Shown here piece after piece: positions 17,186 through 26,657 of a stretch of DNA of 64,000 nucleotides (positions are counted from its first letter, which is position 1; each line of letters opens with the position of its first letter). The notes under the pieces are model-generated. The model was given only the letters and a program-made list of their open reading frames with translations, did not search any database and had not been told where the DNA came from. The DNA is from Oscillospiraceae bacterium (GTDB taxonomy: Bacteria; Bacillota; Clostridia; Oscillospirales; CAG-382): positions 38,708 through 102,707 of the forward strand of contig SVTM01000004.1 of NCBI GenBank assembly GCA_015063785.1, written 5' to 3'. Both the position numbers and the translations under genes were made by a program.

Positions 17186-18736
17186 ATGGATTACGAGCTC
17201 AAGCCCAACTCATTCAATACGATATTTTCAGAAAAAAAGGACGTGGAAAACGAAGCGGAATATACCCTGTCTGATTATATGCCCAGCGTTTCGCGCATTG
17301 TCAAGACCGAAGCAAAGCTTAACATAACCGACAAACTCGTAAACGCAGGAAAGCTTGACATTTCGGGAGAAATTGTATATACAGTTCTCTATACTGCCGA
17401 AAACAGCGGCCTTTTGAAATGCGCTCTTTTCAAGGAGGATTTTGACGAGCAGTACGACATGCGCACCGATACCGAGAATGTCGGAAATCTGTGCGTTTTT
17501 GTAAAGTCTGTTCCTATACACGCCACCTCAAAACTTGTGGGGCAAAGGACATTTGCTGCACGCTCAAAGTTTTCGCTGGCAGTTGAGGTGGTAGATATGT
17601 CGGCAGGAGATTTTTATATCGATGAGCGTCACGCCCCCGAATGCGATGTCGAATATCTTCGAAAGGATATCACGGCATCTGCTCTGCGCGTGGCGGAAAA
17701 TGGCAGGGTGGACATATCAGAAAGCTTTGAAATAGATGCCGACATGCCTGAAATATCCGATATAGTTGATGCCGATGCGCAGGTGTTTGTAAAGAGCGTT
17801 TCGGTGTCGGAGGACATGGTTTCGGTATCTGCCGAAATGGAATTTACCTGCATCTATGAGGCAAGGGGAGAAAACGGGGGAGAATACGTAAGCCTTTCAA
17901 AGACAATCACCTTTGGCACGCAGATAGAAATGCCGGATGTTGATGCTGGGTGGAAAGCCGTGTGCGATATAAAGCTTCTGTCGCTCACCTGTGATTGTAC
18001 TGGTGACAATTTCGGAGAGCAGAGAGTGATAGAAATAAATGCTGCGGCAGATATCATGCCCGTTGCGCTTAAGAATACAGAAAGCACTGTGATAGAGGAT
18101 ATGTATTCAACAGAATGTGAGATCATTCAAAAAAGGCAGAACGTTCATATCACAAGCCTTGCAGATATTTATACCGAAACTGTGGCATATTCCGACAGAG
18201 TGCGTTTTGAACTTCGCGGTATAAGCGATATAATATCAAGCTCGCTTGATATAAATTTCGGCAACCCCGAACTTTCACAGGGCGAGGTGGTTATCCCGGC
18301 AAAGGGCATTTTAAGTATACTCGGAATGAAAGAAAACGGTGACACAGACGCGCGGTCTTCTCAAATATCCATAAGAATAAAAGACGGCAATATTCCTCCC
18401 GAGCTTTTCGAGAATAAGCTGCGCTGGATAAACTTTTGCACTGTCTGCCATCACGAATGCAGTATATCAAACGGAGAGCTTGTGCTCGATATTAAAATAA
18501 ACGAAAACCTTGCGGCACTTTACGAGGAAACCGCACAAGTGATAACAGATCACGAAAAAGCAGGAGAGTCGGCGAAAAACACAAAAAAATGCTCGTTCGT
18601 TCTCTACTATCCCGAAAATGGCGAAAGCGTCTGGAAGGTGGCAAAGGACCACGGTGTTTCGTGCGAGAGAGTGTGTGCCGAAAATGACATTGATGGAAAA
18701 ACCTTCGACGGAAAAAAGACCGTGGTTTTAAGATAA
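17186..18736 (+). CDS. sipL: SipL-like spore coat morphogenesis protein (SPOCS/DUF3794 repeats plus C-terminal LysM)
   Basis: MDYELKPNSFNTIFSEKKDVENEAEYTLSDYMPSVSRIVKTEAKLNIT...GEIVYTVLY...; LysM-like VLYYPENGESVWKVAKDHGVSCERVCAENDI at C-terminus. Confidence 0.82.
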   Translation: MDYELKPNSFNTIFSEKKDVENEAEYTLSDYMPSVSRIVKTEAKLNITDKLVNAGKLDISGEIVYTVLYTAENSGLLKCALFKEDFDEQYDMRTDTENVGNLCVFVKSVPIHATSKLVGQRTFAARSKFSLAVEVVDMSAGDFYIDERHAPECDVEYLRKDITASALRVAENGRVDISESFEIDADMPEISDIVDADAQVFVKSVSVSEDMVSVSAEMEFTCIYEARGENGGEYVSLSKTITFGTQIEMPDVDAGWKAVCDIKLLSLTCDCTGDNFGEQRVIEINAAADIMPVALKNTESTVIEDMYSTECEIIQKRQNVHITSLADIYTETVAYSDRVRFELRGISDIISSSLDINFGNPELSQGEVVIPAKGILSILGMKENGDTDARSSQISIRIKDGNIPPELFENKLRWINFCTVCHHECSISNGELVLDIKINENLAALYEETAQVITDHEKAGESAKNTKKCSFVLYYPENGESVWKVAKDHGVSCERVCAENDIDGKTFDGKKTVVLR

Positions 18737-18774
18737 TTATTTGTGCCGCAAAAGCTATATTAAAAGTTTTTTGC

Positions 18775-18932
18775 GAAGCTTTTTTACAAAAAAGCTTCCG
18801 GATTTTCAAGGCAGAGCCTTGAATCGCTCTCGTCAGAGAGCGAAACTTACCGGCGTTCCCAAAGCGCAGGATGGGTGAATTTTCAATTGTGAAACAATTG
18901 AAAAGAGGGAAACCCTCGCCGGGGGTTTCCCT
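18775..18932. repeat. Array of five consecutive hairpins in intergenic region
   Basis: GAAGCTTTTTT/AAAAAAGCTTC (18775-18798); TTCAAGGC/GCCTTGAA (18805-18823); CGCTCTC/GAGAGCG (18825-18842); TTTTCAATTGT/ACAATTGAAAA (18880-18904); AGGGAAACCC/GGGTTTCCCT (18906-18932). Confidence 0.75.
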
Positions 18933-19007
18933 GATTAGTAAAAAACAATTTATCGGCAGTCTGAAGCATGGGAAGATTTTGTCTTTCCATGCTTTTTTGC
19001 GAGTAAG

Positions 19008-19859
19008 CTATTTTTCCGAAATATTTTTGTCCATGTGCGAAACATCGTAAAAACCGCACCTGTAAGCAATCTCGGTTTTCGAAAGATTTCCTGCCGCCAG
19101 AAGATCCTTTGCGGCATTGATGCGGCAATCAAGAATATAGCGCACAGGCGTTTTTCCGACGATCCTTTTGAAATGACGGTTAAAGGTGGGGCGCGAAGTT
19201 TTGGATATATGCACGAGGGTGTCGATGGTTATTTTTTCGGAATAGTGAGAATGGATATATTCAAGCGCTTCGATTATTCCGCTGTCGCTTGCGCCGTTGT
19301 TGTGCTTTTTTGACATCTGATCGTGCATTTTTATGCACAGTTCTTCAATAATGCCCAGCATCGAAACAGATGTGTAAAGAAGGTGCCCTGCAGGATCTTT
19401 TTTTGTGGACTTTTCCAAAAGCTTTTTTATATCCCTGAAGGAGTGCGAGTCAAGGTGAAGATATACGTTTTTGTCATATATCTTGCGAAGCTCGGGCTCT
19501 ATCGAAAACATGGTGTTAAATCCATCGATCTGGTGCAGTTCGTCTCGGTATTTTGTCATAAAGTCCGATTTCAGTTTTATGTGGCAGATCTCAATAGCTT
19601 CGTTCCCGAAATATCCGTGCTTGATAAATGGAGGCACCACAAAAACGTCGCCGACTGTTATTGGAATGCGGTTACCTTCGATATAATGTTCGCCTGCGCC
19701 TCTTGCTACGATATCTATAACGTAAAAATCGTGATAGTATACCCACGCGTTTTCTTCTGTGTGCAAAAAATTTTCAACGTAGCATATATCGCCGTATTTG
19801 AAACAGTGTTCTTCGTCAAAAAAACGCAGGTCGCGTTCAGCTGCTGAGTTTGTAGGCAT
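19008..19859 (-). CDS. AraC-family transcriptional regulator (cupin plus HTH)
   Basis: HYIEGNRIPITVGDVFVVPPFIKHGYF...; C-terminal HISKTSRPTFNRHFKRIVGKTPVRYILDCRINAAKDLLAAGNLSKTEIAYRCGFYDVSHMDK. Confidence 0.93.
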   Translation of the reverse strand: MPTNSAAERDLRFFDEEHCFKYGDICYVENFLHTEENAWVYYHDFYVIDIVARGAGEHYIEGNRIPITVGDVFVVPPFIKHGYFGNEAIEICHIKLKSDFMTKYRDELHQIDGFNTMFSIEPELRKIYDKNVYLHLDSHSFRDIKKLLEKSTKKDPAGHLLYTSVSMLGIIEELCIKMHDQMSKKHNNGASDSGIIEALEYIHSHYSEKITIDTLVHISKTSRPTFNRHFKRIVGKTPVRYILDCRINAAKDLLAAGNLSKTEIAYRCGFYDVSHMDKNISEK

Positions 19860-19970
19860 ACCTTTCTCCTTTTGATGAAAAAATACAAATAAATGATATA
19901 TATTTACTATTATTATATCACAAATTCCTGTATAATGCAAGTAGTAAAATAACAGACGGAGGTATTCACA

Positions 19971-20675
19971 ATGTCAAGAATTGTTCTTATAACAGGTGCC
20001 ACGAGCGGCTATGGCCTTGAGACCGCAAAGCTTTTTAAGGAAAACGGAGATACCGTCATCATCGCATCGAGAAACCCAGAAAAGGTTGAAAAAACAGTTG
20101 CGGAATACGGCTTTGATGCAGGTTTTGCCCTCGACGTAACAAAATACGAGCAGTGGGTGGACGTAAAGAATAAGATCTGTGAAAAATTCGGCTCGGTCGA
20201 CGTACTCATAAATAACGCAGGCGGCGGTGTGAAGCTTGTTTCAACCGTCGAGCAGACAAAAGAGTCGATCGACGAGGCGATATCCCTCAATCTCACAAGC
20301 TCGATCTACGGCTCCAACGTTTTTGCCCCCGGCATGATCGAGAAAAAGGACGGCGTTATCATCAACGTTTCTTCAATCTGCGCACGCCATCAGTGGCCCA
20401 CCTGGACGGTTTACGGCTGTGCAAAGGCAGGGCTTTTGAGCTTTTCAAAGGGCCTTTACACCGAGCTTCAGCCCCATGGCATCCGTGTCACCTGCGTGCT
20501 TCCCGGAAGAGCAGGCACCGGCTTCCAAAGCAATTCGGGCATTGAGGATTGCGAAGAATCCATGAAAGCAAAGGACATTGCAAATGCAATATTCTATTGC
20601 GTAAATCAGCCAAAGGGTGTTGTTGTCGAAGAAATAACCGTGTGGGGTACTTCCCAGGTGGTTCAACCCCTTTAA
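19971..20675 (+). CDS. Short-chain dehydrogenase/reductase
   Basis: VLITGATSGYGLETAKLF, LINNAGGG, YGCAKAGLLSF. Confidence 0.93.
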   Translation: MSRIVLITGATSGYGLETAKLFKENGDTVIIASRNPEKVEKTVAEYGFDAGFALDVTKYEQWVDVKNKICEKFGSVDVLINNAGGGVKLVSTVEQTKESIDEAISLNLTSSIYGSNVFAPGMIEKKDGVIINVSSICARHQWPTWTVYGCAKAGLLSFSKGLYTELQPHGIRVTCVLPGRAGTGFQSNSGIEDCEESMKAKDIANAIFYCVNQPKGVVVEEITVWGTSQVVQPL

Positions 20676-20690
20676 TGAAAGGAATCCGAC

Positions 20691-22856
20691 GTGAAAAAAT
20701 ATGTAAACAGAATAGAACCCTTTGCGGTAGGCTTTCTTGAAAGCGACGCTGAATACATAGGCAAAAAAATCGCCTGCGGAATGCTTGAGGCATCAAAACA
20801 CAGAAAAATAAAGATCGATCCTGCCACCTTCTTTGTTGGCGGCGAATCGAGAAATATCGATGATATCATCGACTATACCTTCGGCGAAGGTATCAGGGTT
20901 TCTGCCGACGCGGTCAAGGCAAAAATTGCCGCCAACCCCGAATATGCCGACGAGCTTTCGGATATCCTTGAAAAAATGTTGCCGCTTAATACAGGAAGTC
21001 TCTATAACGCACTGTTGAATGATGACGAAAAGCACTACAGGGAATTTTCAATTGGTTGGGGAGGCGGCTGGGCAGGCCATGCAAATCCCGATTTTGGACT
21101 GTTGTTAAAGATAGGCACTGTCGGATTGAAAAAGAAAATTTCCGAAATGCGTGCCAAAAATCCCGGAAACGACGAATTTTATGACGCGGCGACAATATCG
21201 GTCGAAGCTTTCGAGGTGCTTTGCGAAAGATACCGAAAGCTTGCGTCAACTATGGCAGAAACAGCCTCGGGAAAAGAAAAAGCACATCTTCTTCGCCTTG
21301 CCGACGCTTTTTCAAACATTCCGCAAAATCCCCCTCGCGACTTTTTTGAAGCCTGCCAGTATTTCTGGATCGAATTTACCTTCGACGGCAAAGATTCTCC
21401 CGGCAATTTCGACCAATATATGATCGAGTTTTATCGCAGATCAGAAGAGCATGACAGAAAAGAATGCCTCGAAAGACTTTGGCAACTGTTTCAGGATTAC
21501 AGAGTGTGGAATCTCTGTATAAGCGGAAGTGACGAAAGCTGGAAGGACGAAACCAACGAGCTTTCGGTGGCAATCCTTGAAACCGCAAGAAAGTATAAGT
21601 ATAACACTCCCAATCTCACCGTCAGAGTACACAGAAATACCCCCGAATATCTTTGGCAGGAGATCGCACAAACGATAGCCACAGGCATCGGTATGCCTGC
21701 AATATATAACGATGAGGTGGTTTGTCCTGCCCTTGAGGCTCTCGGTATTCCGCCGTGTGACTCCCACGATTATTGCATGAACGGCTGTAATCAGATAGAT
21801 ATCTTCGGCAAGAGTCACATGGGGCTCGAGGACGGCGAAGTAAACCTTGCAAAGTGCGTTTCGCTCACTCTTTCGGACGGCGTATGCGCCGTTTCGGGAA
21901 ATCGTTTTGGCACCACAACGGGAGATCCGAGATACTTTGAGAGCTTTGAAGAATTTCTTGCAGCTTACAAGAAAAGGGTCGAGTATTTTGCCGATTCTTT
22001 TACTTGCTGTGCCAACCGTTCGCAGAAGCTATATGCCGAGTACGCTCCCAACCCTTTCCGTTCCAACCTTATTGTTGGTTGTCTTGAAAGCGCAAGGGAT
22101 ATGAAAAACCATGGTCCTTTGTACAATCATGGACAGATGCTCATGGAAGGTGTTGCCGACGCGGTTGATTCGCTGGCTGCAATAAAGCATTTTGTATATG
22201 ACGAAAAGAAATATTCCATGGACGAGCTTATAGCTGCTCTTCAACAGAATTTTGAAGGCTACGACGATCTTTACCGCGACTTTTCCAACTATCATAAATT
22301 CGGTAACGAAGACGAAGAATGTGACGCTATATTCAAAGATATAACCGAGCATTTTTCGAATTATCTTCTCACGATAAAAACATGGCGCGGCGGTGTATAC
22401 GGCGCAGGTTGCTCGCCCTTTAACCGTGCGGCAAACTATGGAAAAGGCACAGGCCCTCTTCCCAACGGAAAGACGCTTGAATCCTCGCTTTTTGCCGATA
22501 GCTTCGGCGCAGTTCCCGGATGCGACAAAAAGGGAGCCACCGCCCTTATCAATTCGGTTTTGAAATACGATCATACGCTTGCAAAGAGCGGCCTTGTTCT
22601 GCAGCTTAAATTTGACAAAAACGTTTTTGAAACACAAAACGGAATGGCGTCTTTCATCGCCCTTGCAAAGACATATGTGGCACGCGGCGGTCAACAACTT
22701 TCGGTAAACGTAGTTTCGGCGCAGGATCTTCTTGAGGCAAGAAAGTTTCCCGAAAAGTACAAGAGCCTTGTGGTGCGTGTCGGCGGATACAGTGCGTATT
22801 TCAACGATCTTTCCCCCGAGCTTCAGGAAAACATTATTGCAAGAACCCTTTTGTAA
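20691..22856 (+). CDS. Divergent glycyl radical enzyme (PFL family), no linked activase
   Basis: SHDYCMNGCNQIDIFGKSHMGLEDGEVNLAK aligned with PDD DYNIIGCVEPQ loop; C-terminal KSLVVRVGGYSAYF glycyl radical motif; 721 aa. Confidence 0.9.
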   Translation: MKKYVNRIEPFAVGFLESDAEYIGKKIACGMLEASKHRKIKIDPATFFVGGESRNIDDIIDYTFGEGIRVSADAVKAKIAANPEYADELSDILEKMLPLNTGSLYNALLNDDEKHYREFSIGWGGGWAGHANPDFGLLLKIGTVGLKKKISEMRAKNPGNDEFYDAATISVEAFEVLCERYRKLASTMAETASGKEKAHLLRLADAFSNIPQNPPRDFFEACQYFWIEFTFDGKDSPGNFDQYMIEFYRRSEEHDRKECLERLWQLFQDYRVWNLCISGSDESWKDETNELSVAILETARKYKYNTPNLTVRVHRNTPEYLWQEIAQTIATGIGMPAIYNDEVVCPALEALGIPPCDSHDYCMNGCNQIDIFGKSHMGLEDGEVNLAKCVSLTLSDGVCAVSGNRFGTTTGDPRYFESFEEFLAAYKKRVEYFADSFTCCANRSQKLYAEYAPNPFRSNLIVGCLESARDMKNHGPLYNHGQMLMEGVADAVDSLAAIKHFVYDEKKYSMDELIAALQQNFEGYDDLYRDFSNYHKFGNEDEECDAIFKDITEHFSNYLLTIKTWRGGVYGAGCSPFNRAANYGKGTGPLPNGKTLESSLFADSFGAVPGCDKKGATALINSVLKYDHTLAKSGLVLQLKFDKNVFETQNGMASFIALAKTYVARGGQQLSVNVVSAQDLLEARKFPEKYKSLVVRVGGYSAYFNDLSPELQENIIARTLL

Positions 22857-22860
22857 ACAA

Positions 22861-22893
22861 AGAATGCTGACCTTTTCGGGTCAGCATTCTTTG
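22861..22893. terminator. Bidirectional terminator
   Basis: AGAATGCTGACC-ttttc-GGGTCAGCATTCTTTGTT between convergent genes. Confidence 0.85.
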
Positions 22894-22901
22894 TTGTATC
22901 A

Positions 22902-23831
22902 TTATTCACTTGCCAAAAGAAGCTCGCATCCGTTCGCCTTTATATCAAAGCTTCCCGTTCCCTTGGGGAACAGATAGCTTTCTCCTTTTTTGAAAGGATA
23001 ACAGATGCCGTTGTGTACAATCTCGCCGCATCCGTCGGTGCAGAGGATAAAGAACATGTCGTCGGGATCGATCTTGTAGCTTCCGTTTTTGATATTCAAC
23101 GAGTGTGCTTTAAAAAATTCGCATTCGCAAAGATTTGTGCGTACGGCGCAGTCTGTTTTTTCGATTATCTTCTTTTCGTTGTCGCCGTGGGGGAGAGATT
23201 TGTCGATAACTTCGATCGCTTTGTCCACATGAAGCTCGCGGCGGTTGCCGTTTTTGTCGCGGCGGTCATAATCGTACATTCTGTAGGTGGTGTTTGAATT
23301 CTGCTGTACCTCGGCAATAAGAATACCTTCGCCGATGGCGTGCACAAGACCTGCGGGAATAAAGAAAACGTCGCCCTTTTTCACTTCGCAATAATTAAGG
23401 TATTTTTCAAGCGTACCGTCGTCCGCTGCCTTTTTGATCTCGCAGTCAGAAAGGGGAATGTCCTTTCTCATGCCGTAAACCAGCTTTGCACCGGGTTTTG
23501 CATCAAGAATATACCACATTTCGGTCTTTCCTGCAGGAAGACCTTCTTTTTTTGCATAGTTGTCGTCGGGATGCACCTGAACCGAAAGCTTGTCGCAGGC
23601 GTCAATAAGCTTGATCAGAAGCGGAAAACTGTCCTTGTCGGGGTAGATTTCTGAAAGAGCCTTTCCCGACAGCTCGCCATTTTCAATAACGTTTTCGCCG
23701 TCGTTTCTGCACGAGAGCACCCATGCCTCGGCGATCTTCTGCCCCTTTTCGCCCTTGCCGTACTGTTCGGAAAGAAGCGTGCCGCCCCAGATTATGTCTT
23801 TGAGAACAGAGCCTAATTTTAATGGATACAT
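22902..23831 (-). CDS. manA: Class I mannose-6-phosphate isomerase
   Basis: MYPLKLGSVLKDIIWGGTLLSEQYGKG...KLSVQVHPDDNYAKKEGLPAGKTEMWYILDAKPGAKL...FIPAGLVHAIGEGILIAEVQQNSNTTYRMYDYDR. Confidence 0.93.
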   Translation of the reverse strand: MYPLKLGSVLKDIIWGGTLLSEQYGKGEKGQKIAEAWVLSCRNDGENVIENGELSGKALSEIYPDKDSFPLLIKLIDACDKLSVQVHPDDNYAKKEGLPAGKTEMWYILDAKPGAKLVYGMRKDIPLSDCEIKKAADDGTLEKYLNYCEVKKGDVFFIPAGLVHAIGEGILIAEVQQNSNTTYRMYDYDRRDKNGNRRELHVDKAIEVIDKSLPHGDNEKKIIEKTDCAVRTNLCECEFFKAHSLNIKNGSYKIDPDDMFFILCTDGCGEIVHNGICYPFKKGESYLFPKGTGSFDIKANGCELLLASE

Positions 23832-23852
23832 TTTGTTTTTCCTCCGTGTCTT

Positions 23853-24983
23853 TCAAGAAAAGTTTGTAACACCGTCGTTCAGCGAATTTATGCCGTAAAG
23901 CACGAGAACGTCGGTTATATTCTCATTTTCGTTAACGTATGCACTTGCTGTTTTGCCCTTAAAATATCTCGGATCGATGACATGCACCTTTTTGTAATGC
24001 TCGGCAAGAAATGGAACGAATGCGTTGGCAAAGCTGTCCTTTACCACAACTATCTCGTTGTCGGTCGCCGCACCTTCGCTTTCAAAGATCACGAGCGGAA
24101 AGTTACCGCCGCCGAAATACGAATAGGTGTCCTTCATTTCCAAGAACTCCTGCGCAAAAAATTCATAGGGTTCGGGAGCTTTGGTGGCGTTTTTTGTCAT
24201 AAACGATTTAAAATCCGCCTTTGGATTTACAAGCCTTACCACCGTGTCATATCTTGCATCGTCAAGAACGGTGGAATAAAGTGTGCCCTTGAAAGTGTCG
24301 CTCAGTGTCATCACCTCTCGATCTTCGAGGGGAAGAACGTTTTCAATGCCGACAGTTTTTGCAAAAAGCTCGTAGGTGTAAAAAGCGGCGTAGGTTGTCC
24401 AGTGGTGGTCGGTGGTGTAAAAGAGGTTGTTTTCTGACTTTTTGTCAAGCATCATATCGGTGGGGTTGATGGCGTTGTCACAAGCGATCTGCGAAAGGAT
24501 GCTGTCAATGATCGCTGTCTCGTCTATGTGTTCTGTGTAGGTCGGAAGTTCTTCCTCATATATTTCGGAAGCCGACGGCAAAAGAATAACACTTTTTGTA
24601 ATATCCTTGTTTTCTATTGCCTCAAAAAGCTTGTTTGCACTTGTAACAAAAGACGATGCATCGGGTTCATCCACCTGTTGAAAAAGACGGTCTTTGCCTA
24701 TGTGTACATCGCCGATGCGCTTGTATCCTGCTGTAAGCTGTGCTTTTGTTTTCAGCTTCATCAAAGGGTCGCGCATGGGAAAATGATCCTTCATATATTC
24801 TTCAAGACCAGCCGTAAAATCGCCGCTTTCAAGCTTTTTGATCGAAAAATCGGGGAATTTTGCAAGGTTCTTGTTTTCATTTTCCGAAAAAGTTTTCTTC
24901 TCGCCGAAAATAAATGCAAACATTCCAAAAAGGATAAACGCGGCGAAAATGATTGAAATTATGCTTTTTGTGATCTTCAACAC
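23853..24983 (-). CDS. DHHW-family (AlgX/AlgJ-like) O-acetylation protein
   Basis: NNLFYTTDHHWTTYAAFYTYELFA; N-terminal TM; adjacent to MBOAT gene. Confidence 0.85.
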   Translation of the reverse strand: MLKITKSIISIIFAAFILFGMFAFIFGEKKTFSENENKNLAKFPDFSIKKLESGDFTAGLEEYMKDHFPMRDPLMKLKTKAQLTAGYKRIGDVHIGKDRLFQQVDEPDASSFVTSANKLFEAIENKDITKSVILLPSASEIYEEELPTYTEHIDETAIIDSILSQIACDNAINPTDMMLDKKSENNLFYTTDHHWTTYAAFYTYELFAKTVGIENVLPLEDREVMTLSDTFKGTLYSTVLDDARYDTVVRLVNPKADFKSFMTKNATKAPEPYEFFAQEFLEMKDTYSYFGGGNFPLVIFESEGAATDNEIVVVKDSFANAFVPFLAEHYKKVHVIDPRYFKGKTASAYVNENENITDVLVLYGINSLNDGVTNFS

Positions 24984-24995
24984 GAGTCTCCTTTC

Positions 24996-26399
24996 TCAGA
25001 AATTAAAATACAAAAACGGATTGTAGGCATTGCCCACAAGAAGAGCGACAGACAGTACGAAAAGTGCCGAATATACCAGGATGGCGCAGGTCGATATCGC
25101 GCTCTTTGCCGCGGTGTTTTTGACGTTCTGTACTTTTTCCTTTATCTTCGGGAAGATCGGAATTGCAAACAGCACTCCGATGAGCATAATGGGAAGATAG
25201 GGAAGCAGATAATAGAAAAATCCGCGGTCGATAACGTTTGTGTTTACAAACATCTTTCCAACATACGCGCTCATGTGAGAAAAATCTTCGATCGAGAAGA
25301 AAGCCCAGCCAAGTGTTACAATAAAAATGGTATAAAGCCTTCCTACGATCTTGGGCAGTTTTGCAAGAAATTTGCCGTAAACCATTTTTTCAAGAATCAG
25401 TATCACGCCGAAATAAATACCCCACAGGGCAAAATTCCAACTGTCGCCGTGCCAAAAACCTGTCAGACACCAAACGATAAGAAGGTTTCTGATCTGCAAC
25501 CCCTTTGAACAGCGCGATCCGCCAAGAGGAAAATAGACGTAATCTCTGAACCATGTGCCAAGAGACATGTGCCATCTTCTCCAGAAATCCGAAACAGAAA
25601 CCGAAATAAGTGGATAGTTGAAGTTCTGTAGGAAATTGAAGCCCAGCATTTTTCCCATGCCGATGGCCATGTCGGAATATCCGCTGAAATCAAAATAGAT
25701 GTGAAGATAAAAGGCAAAAATACCGAGCCAAAGGGTTGCAGCCGATTGGGATGCGGGCGAAACCGCCGTCACGGCGTCAAAAAGCTCGCCGATGGTGTTG
25801 GCGATAAGAACCTTTTTGAAAAGTCCGTGGAGGAAAATGATGGTGCCCTCCGAAAAACTTTCGAAGGATATCGTCCTTTGACGCATTTCGTAGCGAACGG
25901 TTTCGTATCTGACAATAGGTCCTGCAATAAGCTGCGGAAACATCGAGATATAGGTCATCAGAGTGAAAAAGTTTTTCTCGGCAGGCACGTCCCCGCGAAA
26001 AACGTCGATGTTGTAGCTGAGGGTCTGGAAGGTGTAAAAGCTGATGCCGATGGGTATGGTAAGCTTAAGAGGAGCAAGACCAAGACCGAAAATGTCGGAA
26101 AATGTTGCAAGAAGCAGGGGAGCGTATTTGAAAAATACGAGTATAGACAGATTAAAAACCACCGACATCACCATAAGCAGCTTTTTGTGCCGCGGTGTTT
26201 TGAGAATAAGAACACCCATAAGCCAACTGACAAAGGTCGAAAGGATCATGAGGATTATGTACAAAGGTTCTCCCCAGGCATAAAAAATAAGACTTGCGGC
26301 AAGAAGCAAGTAGTTTTTTGCACAAAATGGGACGATATAGTATAAGATCAAGGTGATCGGTAGAAAAAAGAAAAGAAATGGAATGCCGCTGAATACCAT
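24996..26399 (-). CDS. MBOAT-family O-acyltransferase (AlgI-like)
   Basis: YFDFSGYSDMAIGMGKMLGFNFLQNFNYPLISVSVSDFWRRWHMSLGTWFRDYVYFPLGGSR...LTGFWHGDSWNF. Confidence 0.94.
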   Translation of the reverse strand: MVFSGIPFLFFFLPITLILYYIVPFCAKNYLLLAASLIFYAWGEPLYIILMILSTFVSWLMGVLILKTPRHKKLLMVMSVVFNLSILVFFKYAPLLLATFSDIFGLGLAPLKLTIPIGISFYTFQTLSYNIDVFRGDVPAEKNFFTLMTYISMFPQLIAGPIVRYETVRYEMRQRTISFESFSEGTIIFLHGLFKKVLIANTIGELFDAVTAVSPASQSAATLWLGIFAFYLHIYFDFSGYSDMAIGMGKMLGFNFLQNFNYPLISVSVSDFWRRWHMSLGTWFRDYVYFPLGGSRCSKGLQIRNLLIVWCLTGFWHGDSWNFALWGIYFGVILILEKMVYGKFLAKLPKIVGRLYTIFIVTLGWAFFSIEDFSHMSAYVGKMFVNTNVIDRGFFYYLLPYLPIMLIGVLFAIPIFPKIKEKVQNVKNTAAKSAISTCAILVYSALFVLSVALLVGNAYNPFLYFNF

Positions 26400-26567
26400 G
26401 GTGCCTCCGAAAAATATGTAGTCATAGATAGTATACCATTTGATAAAAATTATGTCAATACGTCGGAAAAAATTAACTTTTGATACACTTTTTGCAAAAT
26501 GTGCGTCGTGCTTTGCAAAAGAATCAAAGTTTTTGTGAGATTTAGCAAATTTTTAGGTGTTTACTTC

Positions 26568-26596
26568 TTGAAATGGCTGATATTTTGTGGTATAAT
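26568..26596 (+). promoter_or_regulatory. Sigma-A-type promoter for acidic repeat protein
   Basis: TTGAAA-N17-TATAAT. Confidence 0.65.
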
Positions 26597-26657
26597 TGTG
26601 CTGTTGCAAAGAAATATGACTTTGCGTAAAATACAAAAAACAGGAGGCTATTTAATT

